From Onthophagus taurus (lineage: Eukaryota; Arthropoda; Insecta; Coleoptera; Scarabaeidae), in contig NC_091972.1 in NCBI RefSeq assembly GCF_036711975.1, positions 17,427,001-17,491,000 on the forward strand: DNA of 64,000 nucleotides. Direction: 5' to 3'. The translations under genes and the position numbers were made by a program. Each line of letters opens with the position of its first letter. Position 1 is the first letter of the stretch. Positions 24,745-36,700 of the stretch are shown here, one piece after another. The notes under the pieces were generated by a model that had not been told where the DNA came from, did no database searches, and was given only the letters and a program-made list of their open reading frames with translations.

Positions 24745-27700
24745 ATGAGTCAAGTAAATATTGAAAAATTGCCCGAGGAAATAAAAAGTCGTTTAAGAAG
24801 CGATATTCAGATAAATACAATCACCCAATGCACCTTAGAACTGGTAAACTCATAATAATTCTTAATAATGTTGTAATATTTACAAACTCACTCTAATTGT
24901 AAGGTTTTTAATAGTTTGGATGCAAAATCCAACTCGATTGCGATAAGATTGAACCTATCGACACATAAAATTCAAATAATCGATAATGGGGATGGAATAA
25001 CATTGGAAAATTTCAAAAACATTGGAATACGATATATGACCAATAAATGTCTCTCGTTGGATAAATTCGAATCTAAACGTAAAACGTATGGTTTTAAAGG
25101 AGAATCTTTAGCTTCGATTATAAATGTTTCAAAAAAGGTACAGATTGCATCCAAATTTGGAGAAAGTGGAACATATTTGAAGACATTTCTTAATGGGGAG
25201 GCAGAGAACGAAGTGATTAAAATAAAAAATAGACCCAGTAAAGGTACTACTGTTACAATTGACGATTTCTTATATAATTACCCGGTCCGACAAAGAAGAA
25301 TCAATAAACTTGATTTGAATTCAGTCAAAAATGTGTTGGAACAATTAACAATTATTTTTCCTAATGTTTCATTTAGTTTAAAAAATGAAGAAACTGACGA
25401 AGTAATTTTAAACTCACACAAAGAAATCAGTGTTTCCCACATTCTTTGTACATTAAATAACACTTTAGATATAAAGAAGTTTGCAGAATTTAAAGTTGTT
25501 AAAGCGAGTATAAAAGTATCTGGAATTTTTTATATGACATCAACATCAATTAAGAATATGCAGTACGTTTTTGTGAATAAATTCCCGGTTACTGCAGATG
25601 GGATACAAAAAGTTATCAAAAAATCTTTATACAATAAAATGGAAGATATTTTTTTGTCAAAACTCGCTTTTCCTGTTTATGTAGTTAATATACAATGTTC
25701 TTATTCGGAAGTTATCCTTAATTTTGATTCAACGAAATTTCAAGCTGAATTCAAATCATGGCGTATGATTAAACGGTGTATAGAAAAAATGATTACCTTG
25801 TATATCAAAAAATATAATAAACAAAATGAAGGTAATACCGAAAAAACTAATGAGATTAATGGAGAAGATGTTCATACTCAAAAAATGGTAATTAAAAATC
25901 CAAGGAAAAGATTAGGGATGAGATATGCAATAACAGATTATTGTGAGAATAAAAAATCTGGATTAAGAAATAATAAACTTCAAAGTATTGAGAAGAAAAG
26001 AAGTAAAATAGGCAATTTAAATGAGTCTTTTAGAAATAAACTTTTTGGGTTATTTGATGATCAATTTAATTCACAAGCAATGCATTTATCACCGGCATTG
26101 AAATCTTTGAAGATTACTGAAAAACCAGTTGAAATTGATAATGAAGAAGAAGGTAAAAAGGTTATTTTGGGAACTTTTATGAAATCGCTTTCTTTGAGCC
26201 AAAAAAGTTTTGAGAATAAGTCACAACATATCAATCCGATATCTACTAATAAATCTGATAATAAAAATCAATCGACACCATCATCAAAAGTACGTTTTTA
26301 AAGTTTTAAGATAAATACACCAATTGTAGCCATCCACAGAGATTTTATTTACACTTAACACTATGCGGTCCGGCGACACCACAGTGGTGTCGCGCGAAAA
26401 ATATCACTCAACGGCCGGCGTCACCACATTGGTGTCGCCCGCTTACGTATGGATCTACTATCCGTGCAAAAAGTCAAGGCCCCTCACTTTAGAGATCGAT
26501 ATCTTCGCAACCGATCGATGAAAAAAATTGCGACAAAGTTTGTTGTAATCGCTGAACATTTCTACGTAACATATGTTAATTTGAAAATGTTCGGATCCGC
26601 GGTTTTCTTTTTATCGCGAGTTAAATGAAAAAAGTACCCGATTTTTGAGTGTGCCGGCAACTTTGTCAACTTTGCGATTTTTTTTCTCGAAAACTATTTG
26701 ACGAAAAAATTTCAAATTTGAACTGGTGGTAAACCGATGTGTTCTTAATGTGGGGCATATTTTATTTTTTCAATATTCCATATAGTTTCGCGGAAAATCG
26801 CGGTTTAGTAGGATGCGGTTATTTCGGAAACGACCTGGCGGATTTCAACGCGGTTTTTACCAAAATATGTCAAACCATGTCGGTTGTCGAATTCCGTTAT
26901 CAGTTTTTCAAAATCAGGGCCCCCTATTTTGTTAAGGATGATTTAATGGAATTACAAATTAAAGAGAAACAGAAGTAAGCCATGCGGGGAGGGGTGGGGT
27001 TCCGGCCAATCGGAACAGAGTTGAAGAGATGTTGCTGGCGTGCGCTTCGGATGGGCCGTGGCGAATAATATTTAAAATTTTAGATAAAATTGTTTTATTT
27101 CAAATTCAATAAGTATGTTTCATTTTTGTATACAAGACATGCATAATGCATATAAATTTAAACAAAATAGCTTGGCACTATTTTCTTCAAATTTTTTTAT
27201 TTTGTTTTTAATGTAATATATTATCACTTATACATGGACAATTGCTACAATTGTGTAGAACTTGCGGAGAATTTACTTACAAAGAAAATTCGAGTCTGTG
27301 GAACGATGCGACAACATAGAGGATTTCCAGAAAAATGAAACTTCGTAAACGAAGAAGATGCCGTGTTTGTTCCAAAAACAAAAAAAGAAGGACAACGAAT
27401 TTAATGTGCAAGTCTTGTGGAGTTGCGTTACATCTCGGGGATCGTTTTGCTTCATATCATCAAAAAGATAAATACTAAGTAGGTACCAAAGAAAATATAA
27501 ATCAAGAAACACACATATATGCCAAAATACGTATTTATTTGTTGTGTGGTTTACGTATTAGTTTATTGTTATTCTTACTATTGTTTTGTTGTATTTATTT
27601 TGTGGTTTCAATAAAAGTACATTATTATTATTATTATATAAAACATACAAATTTTACATTTATTTACATTAATTCGAAATTTCGTGAAAACAGCTAGACA

Positions 27701-30700
27701 GGATTGAAAAACAGGAGAATTAGCAATAAGATTAATATAACATAATAAAAATAAAATAATAATAATAATTTTTGCCACGCTATTTTGTTTAAATTTATAT
27801 GCATTATTCATATCTCATATACAAAAATGAAACATACTTATTGAATTTGAAATAAAATAATTTTATCTAAAATTTTAAATATGATTGTCCACGGCCCGTC
27901 CGAAGCGCACGCCAACAATATCTCTTCAACTCTGTTCCGATTGGCCGGAACCCCCATGGCATATTTCTGTTTCTCTTTAATTTGTAATTCCATTAAATCG
28001 CCCTTAAAAAATTAGGGAGCCCTAATTTTGAAAAACTGATAACGGAATTCGACAACCGACATGATTTGACATATTTTGGTAAAAACCGCGTTGAAATCCG
28101 CCAGGTCGTTTCCGAAATAACCGCATCCTACTAAACCGCGATTTTCCGCGAAACTATATGGAATATCGAAAAAATAAGATATGCACCACATTAAGAACAC
28201 ATCGGTTTACCACCAGTTCAAATTTCAAATTTTTTCGTCAAATAGTTTTCGAGAAAAAAAATCGCAAAGTTGACAAAGTTGCCGGCACACTCAAAAATCG
28301 GGTACTTTTTTCATTTAACTCGCGATAAAAAGAAAACCGCGGATCCGAAAATTTTCAAATTAATATAGGTTACGTAGGAATGTTCAGTGATTACAACAAA
28401 CTTTGTCGCAATTTTTTTCATCGATCGGTTGCGAAGATATCGATCTCTAAAGTGAGGGGACTTGACTTTTTGCACGGATAAGTAATCTGAATATTCTGCC
28501 GGCGCCGAGCGAATAAATTTTTGCGAAACGTGCGGACGGCAAAGTGTTAATGGGGCTGTTGCAATTTTTTTTTATTGGCTTATTCGATAGTTTAGTAAAA
28601 TTAAAGACTTCTATAATTTTTTATTTTTCAAAATGGGCTTTAATTTTTCCAAAAAAGGGAAAAATAATAAAAATTTTAAAAAACTTTTAAGACGTCACCG
28701 TCGTTTCGCACGCGGTTGGTTAAAATAAAAGTCAATTTTAAATCAACATTGGTGCCACGAGCATCTTATGCGCTAAAAGAAGAGATCCAAACGATGCACG
28801 TTTGTGTCTTCTTGATCTTACGCGAAAACGTAAACGTCACCAAAGTTTTTATACAGAGCTTCCCAAAACTATTTTTACATAGTCTATCGATTTTTGAAAG
28901 GTGGCCATCATGGCGACCATTCTAGTGGTCCATCAGGAGCCATAGTAAAGAGGGGCCATTAGATTCTACTGTCCTTGGTTTGAACATCGTATGTGCAAGA
29001 TGACAGGAATAAATTCTTGGGTGAAGCTTGAAGAGCTGCTCCTCAAAAACCTAAACTATCTCATACCGGTAATAATAAATTAATGTGTTATTAAAACAGA
29101 ATTGATGATAAAACAGAATGAAGAATAAATAAAAAGTGATATGGGATAAGAGTAAAATATGATTCCTCGGTTTATACGTTTCAACAAATACTCCAGAAGC
29201 CGCGAAAATATAAAAAATCATAGAAATATTCCTCAACTTCTCTCAATATCATTCCAGACACCTCTCAACATCGATAATATTACCCCTGGCAACTTATGAC
29301 ATCGTGTTGGACATTTTTTATATCATCCCTGGCACATTTTTTAATATTGTTTCTGACAACTTTTAACATTGTCCCAGATCAGGAAGTGATTATTGACAGG
29401 ATGACGCTATATCACTAGCCCAGCGTGATATTCGAAGGCGGCCGACGATTTCGAAGACGGCCGTGGTTAACACAAAATTAAGTGAGATGGGAGATTATCA
29501 AGCATAATTAACCAGTGCAATAGTGTAATTGGAAAGCCTATTTTAAAAAGTTTGATGATCTGATGTGATTTTTACCAGATTTTTCATCACATAGAGATTT
29601 TGTACTCAGTCTTGGGTTGTAATTCGTTTTATAACCAATAACACTCACAAAAAGTTGCGGTCTTAAATGGTTTCGATTACTTCCTCCCATCTCAATTTCG
29701 GCCGTCCCCTGGGTATCACTCGTCCCGGCACTTTCTCTCCTCCCATTCTGATCACGTGGCCAGCCCATTTTAGGCGTTGGAGTCTGACGAACTGTGCAGA
29801 TGGTAAGTCTTTATAAATCTCATACAACTCCCGATTGTATCTTGATCTCTATACATCCTCCTTCCGAACTGGCCCAAATATTCTCCTCAAGATCATTCTC
29901 TCGAAGTCATTCGCGCTTTCCGCCGACTTTTGCGTCAGCGTCCATGCCTCACTCCCATAGCTTACAATCGCTCTAATGATTGTTTTGTATATACGCAGTT
30001 TGGTTTCTCGGTGTATAGCCCTAGATCTGAATATAGGGGGTCAATGCAAAATACGCTCTATTGGCCAGGACTGATCTCCTTCTGACTTCTTCTTCCTCTG
30101 TAATACATAATACAGAAGATGGTAATAAGTACCTTGGGGCCCAAAGTACTTGATGGTACAGGAAGATGAGGAAGGGAAAAGGAGACGTAGAGAGATAATC
30201 TGGATATACCTTATTACTTATTATTATACTAAAAAATCTGTTTTGAGAAATTCAAGCCGTTAATTAAAGCGCCTTCAGAAGCATAAACCGTTTGCGTTTG
30301 CCAATGTTACAGAATTTCACTGATGAACGCACCCAACATAAGAAATCGAAGAAACATTTTTCAAATCTTTTGAAAAGGTTTTTCTATATCTGGGCTGCTC
30401 CCATTACTTTAATACTGTCAATATAAACAGCGGGGGTTGTATCTAAAATTGTAAGATTCTGCAATTTGCTAGGTATTGTCAGATTAATTATTTCCTTGTT
30501 TGATGTCCATGCACCATTCGTTATTAGGACTCGTAAGATGAACTCTGCCATGGATTACTACTACTATAAAGGAGATGATGTCTCTTCGAAAGTCTGCTTT
30601 AAGACGTTATAGGAGAATGAGAAATATGCACATTTTCAGTATTAGAAGCAGTTTCGTAATTTTGTTACGGCTGCTATTTGTGGAGAGAAAAGAGCTTTTA

Positions 30701-33700
30701 TTGAACGGAGCTGTATAATGGAAAGATCTAGTTTCATGTGGAAGACTGAAATCTGTTGCTGATGTTGTTGAAGCCTGATTCGGATTTATTGAATTTCTAT
30801 CATACCAATCAATTAAATCCTAACAGTACTTCTTTTATCTTCAAAGAAGTGGCTGTGGATTCTATTAAGCGGTTTCTGTTCTTGTTTAAGTCTACCAGTG
30901 TTGGTTCGGATGATATTTCTCTAGATATGGTTAGGTTGTATTATTGTTATATTTTGAATGTTCTTTGTCATTTTTTCAACTCTTGTCTGAGCATATCATT
31001 TTAACCTAAGGAATGGAAATGCGGTCTGGTGACTCCTGTTCCTAAAACAAAATCAGTTAAAGAGACCCAGTGCTGTTTCCTTGTTTAACAGCTATCTATG
31101 TGATAGAACACATGCGGTTAAAGTGAAGTCACTATATCTTGATTCTATTAAATTGGTTGTTGATGTACCGCAGTTTATTCTCACAGTTAAAGTATTGTTC
31201 TTATCTTCTTTATGCTGATGATTCCCAACTTTATCTCGATTTTGGCTCAATAAATTATTATTATTTCGCGAATAGTAATAAATCATAATAATAAACCCAT
31301 TAAAAAGCTAGTTTATGTCAATGTTTTTTGATTAAAATGCTTTATTATATTATAAAATTGAATGGCTACAATAGGTGTTTTTACCTTTTATTGTTTATTT
31401 ATTTATTATTATTTTTTTTTATAGGAATATGAAAAAATTTGTGATGACAATTCAAACATGAAAAACTTTCAAGATCTTTCGTTATGTTTAAAAGAAACAC
31501 CACAAGATATTCAAGCAAAAAAGCGACGAATCGATATGTTAAATAGCGTTGGAACCAATTTAATCGAAAAGAAATTAAAGCTACAGTCGCAACAACAATT
31601 AGAATCAGATAATCCAAAAATTTTAATATCTACTTCAACATCTCCTTTCATTTCATACCGGACAATAGCTTGTCAAACTGAAACCCCAAAAGAAAAGGAA
31701 GATAATAATATACATTTGACTTCTGTATCACCATTAAAAAATGATGATGTAAGTTTTTTGAATCAATTTTGGGATGATGACAAAATAAAAGAAAATGTGG
31801 AAGGAGTTGATAAAAATTTAATTATGAATGATCTGACGATTTTCGGTGATGAAAATTATAAAAATCATAACAATTTTAGAAAAGATAAGAGTAAAGAAAG
31901 CTTATTTTTTGGAAATCAAAGGAATGATGATGAAGATTTGATTTTTGGAGGTGTAAATTTGAGCGGTGCGAAATCTAGAGTAAATAGGAGTAGAAATAAT
32001 ATTTTGAAAACCAATAGTTTAGAAGAAATGTTTTCTGAAACTAAAAAGAAAATTGAAAGTATTAAAACTAACCAAATAAATAATTTTGAGTTTCTTGAAA
32101 CTAATAATTGGTGTGAAGATTTAATTTTTGATAATCAGAATTTAATAAATTCGAAGATAATGAGTAGAAAGAGTAGTAGAGAAGAAATATTTTGTGAAAA
32201 TCAAAATAAAAACAAAACAAGATGTAGAGAAAAGAAAAGGAGTAAAGATTTGATTTATAGCGACCAAAATTTAAAAAATTATAAAAGAAGTACATCTCAA
32301 GAATTTTTAATATTTGAAAATCAAAGAGAAATTGAAATTAATAAGAATAATCAAAAAAATAACTTTGATTTCTTTGAATCTACAGACGAATTAATTAATT
32401 TGACTCAAAAAGATCTTTTATTTCAAGATAAACCTAAACATTTACGTTTAGAAAGTGATAAGAAAAACGAATCGATTTTTTTTAAGAAAAATCTTATAAA
32501 TCAAAATAAAATTGAGGATAGAAATAATAGAAAAGTTAGAAAATATAAATCAGATAATGGAAATGAAATTTTTGGAAAACCAATTTCAAAAGAAGCCGAT
32601 TTTGAACGCAGTCATATTTTTAAATCACCTCATAATGACTTATTTAACCAAAATACGACATTTAATAGTCACTATTTTCAAGTACAACAGAAAAAAACAA
32701 AATTAATTAAAAAATCAAAGAAAAACATTGAATTAAATACAAATAACACACTACACGATCTAACTTCAAGTTTGTTTAAAGGAAAAAACTTAAATAATGA
32801 CATTAATAAATCGAAATTTTTTAATGATACCAGTTTTTTCGAACCTATTAAAAAGAAAATTCACAAAAAAGAATCAATTCTCGATACAAGCACCTTTCAT
32901 TTTAAAACTCCTATTAAAAAGGATTCTAAAATAAACAACCAATTATTAACAGAATCTGAAATAAGTTTTAATCTTTTCAAACCGATGTGTTTCTCCTCGC
33001 AAAAAGACGATGAAAATAAATTTAAATTTGATTTTTTTGAAAATATTTCATTTGAAAAATCCGATAATAAAAAAGTGGATATTGATTTAAATATTTTAAA
33101 CGATTCCGAAGATTTAATTTCAACAAAAATTGAAGATAAATCAAAAAAAGAAAACATTTTTTTGATGCAAAAACGAATCGATTTCGTACCGAAAGGATTT
33201 TCTCCGATTTTACTAAAAGAGCACGTCCTCAATGTGACGTTAAGTCCTAATTCTAAAAAGAATTTAAATAATTTTATCGTAAAAAGTTACGAGGAAGAGT
33301 TAAATTTAGTTAAATGGACTGATTACATCGATAAAGAAAGTAAAAATATTTTATTTTTAAATAAACAATTTCTTTTTATTTTTCCTTTTTAGATCCGAAA
33401 GATTTTTTGGTTAATTTATATAACGAGAAAAAGAAATTAATTGAAAAGGACGTCCCAAGTGTAGAAAAAAACGTTAAAAATATGATCCCCATTCATTTTG
33501 ATAAAAAACTTTTTAATACATCAAAAATTATTGGACAATTAGATCGAAAATTTATTGTTGTTGTTTCAAAAAATCAATTATTATTGTTTGATCAACATGC
33601 AGTTCATGAAAGAGTTCGTTTAGAAGGTTTATATCAAGGTATTTATTGTTAATTGCACAGATCAGCAAGGTCATTTCTGAAGTAATTTTCAGCGTGGAAT

Positions 33701-36700
33701 CAGAATTGAATCATAACGTCAAGATTTTGAGTTATTTCACGTTATGTACAAAAAAATAGTTTTTTTAACTGGAAGTTTCTAGGTCTAATGTTAGTTCTAG
33801 TGATAGTGCTAATGTTAGTTCTAGTTTTAGTTTAAAAATGATGGGTTTTTGCAAAACCCGACCAAGAGCCATGCTAGTAATTTTCAAATCTCCACATATA
33901 TTCCATTTGTATTGTTTAGATTTTATAGATTCAAGAATAGCTTTAACATTGTCATATGATTCTTTTAAGTCTAAGTGTACGGAATGAGCAATAGATAAGG
34001 AAGCGTATTTATAGGAGTTATGCAGCAAAACTACTTTCAAACTTTTCTTAGAGGAATCAATAAACAACCTCCAATTGGCAGGGTCACATAACAGTCCACA
34101 TTTTTGCATGAGGACACTGACATCATTACAATAATCATAGCAAACACCTTCAGAGAAGAACTCAATAAATGTCTTTTCTTGATGTCTATCCTAAGAGAAG
34201 GTAGTTCCAGGAGCAAGAAGATTTGTCGTGAACCTAACAGTTCAGATTTATCTTTAGATAACTCAAAGATAACCCTGGTCAAATCTTTTAATGCAACCTA
34301 ATCATACAGAACCGGCAGAAATCTCTCAATCATCAAGCAAGGATAATATGGAATGATGTAAATGATAGAATAAAGCAAAAAAATATTGTTCGTCCCGTAC
34401 ATAACTTCAAAAGTAGCCAAAAACATTCCAATTCTGAACTCGCATTATGATTCTACGCAGAAAATTATTTCGGAAATGACTCTCAGCTGACTGATAACAA
34501 AATCTTGCAGATCTGTGTTATTAATAAGATAATAACATAATAGTAGTAATAAGATAATAGTTTGTTACGAAGCCAAAAGTAAATAAGCGCAGCAAAATAA
34601 TTGAGGCAATGAGAGCAAAAGTGGCGTTATTGTCAATGGCGTGATACAGGAAACTCCTATTTGTTAGTTGTCATTAGTTTATTTGTTGCCACAGTCGAGA
34701 TTAGTGGGTTGTTTTTTTATATGAATCATGGATAATAAATTTTTACCTGCATCTCCAGGGTTGGGTAGAAAAAAAATTAAGAACCCAAATAATTGGAACT
34801 AAAATTACAGAGGCATTTTAATTATTATTTTTTAACACACTTGTATTTATAGGCATGACACTGTCTATAAATGTCACCACACTATCAACCTCTTCTAGGA
34901 GGAAAGGGTACTCTTACATACTCCATAAAAAAGACATTAAAAAGACATGAGGAAAGATTGTCACAAGTGGAGGAACAAGCGGGGTCGAGAACGGAATGAA
35001 CATGTATGGATAATATCTACAATTTAAATCAAATCACAGAAAAGAAAGTAGCTACAAAAACAACAATACCTCCCTTATTTGTTGATCTATGAAGTATTTG
35101 CTATAAACTTCTGCACCACTTTGAACCTACAAAAGGGGCAGAAAAGTGCATCCATAAAAATTTTCAGACAGTCAGAAAGTGTGCCAAAAACCTGAGAGAA
35201 CTCGCTAGGGACAATGATGTTACTCTATGGTGGGTTCCAGGTCACAGAGACATTGAGGGCAATGAGAAGGCGGACAAACTGGCCAAAGAGGAAGCGAAAA
35301 CGCCGTTCATTGGACCCCAACCCGGTCGTGGACTACAAAAAAGCCACCTAAAACAAGTAATCAATAGTTGGGAGGCCTCAAAGGTAGCCTTACGTTGGAA
35401 AGAACTTCCAGGCCACAGACAAGCGAAGAGTATGTAACTCCGTCGCAAAACAAAACCAAAGAGATTTTATGCCTCAGCAAAGGCGATCTAAGAACGCTTT
35501 CAAGTTTTCAGACCGGCCGTGCGCCCCTAAAATACTACCTCTTCCACATTGGACAAGCTGATTATCAAACTTGTCGACTTTGCAACGACGAGTCAGAAAC
35601 GGCTGAACTTACACTGTGTAATTGCGTTTCCCGAGGCCGCCTAAGACACCTACCGACATAAAGGAACAAGACCTTGGAGCAATACTAAGATTCATTAAAG
35701 ATCTACATTTGCCCTAAACTTTTGTAGGGCTAAAGTTACAATAGATCTTATAGGTCACGGTGACGAGAGGGCCGCTCCCCTCAGTCCGGCAGCAATAATA
35801 ATAATAATATTTGTTCTAACCAAAAAGTATCATACCATCCCTTAAAAAAATTGTAGGAAGTTGTAACACAAATATTCATAAATGACACATTAATTAAGGC
35901 AGTACAAGAACTTTACTAACTTTAACATCATAAAAAGCCTGTGGCAAGGCTGCGCATTGTTACCTATACTACTTAAAATAAGCATGCAAACCGCCTTTGG
36001 TTTACTAAAATTTACTCCGTTAATGAGATAGAGGTTGAGGCTCTAATCTACTTCAGTTTAACAAGTATCAGCTGATTTATTACAATGTTATAAAGACAGA
36101 AGCCGCAGTCGCTTGCGGTAGAGACTCTACAATATACTTCGTTAAAGAGACATATTAGTTGATTTAGTACAATATCGTAGAGGTAGAAACCGAGGTCGCT
36201 TGCGGCTGAGACTCTACAATTCACTCCGTTAAAGACATGTATTAGTTGATTTACTACAATGTCAAAGAGGTAGAAGCCGAGGTCGTTTGCGGCCCAGGCT
36301 CTACAATTTACTTCCTTCATTAAAAAGATATTAGTTAATTTAATGCAATGTTGCAAATGGAGGATGAAACAAAAAAAAATCTGGTTCTCAACGACAACGC
36401 ACCTCGGAACAAAAATTGATCACTGTGGGAGATGTGAGACGGGAATACGAAGTTGATTACAAAAGTGCAAAGACATATCAAAGCCAATAAACTCCCTTTT
36501 TTGGTAAAAAAATGTCTAAAACGAGAAAACAATAGTATAACTATTGTTTAACTTGAATATAATATAATAAAGCTGGTTCCACTGATCTTAATGTAAAAAA
36601 CAACATAGATTTCGGATATGCTAAAACTACCGTGTGTTCCAAATGTCTAGAACTGACAGAAAGAATAAACGTTGCCGATGACAAAGAAACTTAATGGCAA

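Noticed and set aside
24972..25463. Minus-strand frames opposite MLH3 exon 2
   Set aside because: Shadows of the MLH3 coding sequence, without family matches.
36048..36356. 102-codon minus-strand frame with repeats
   Set aside because: Explained by the 87-bp tandem repeat. 87 is a multiple of three, so a chance frame stays open.
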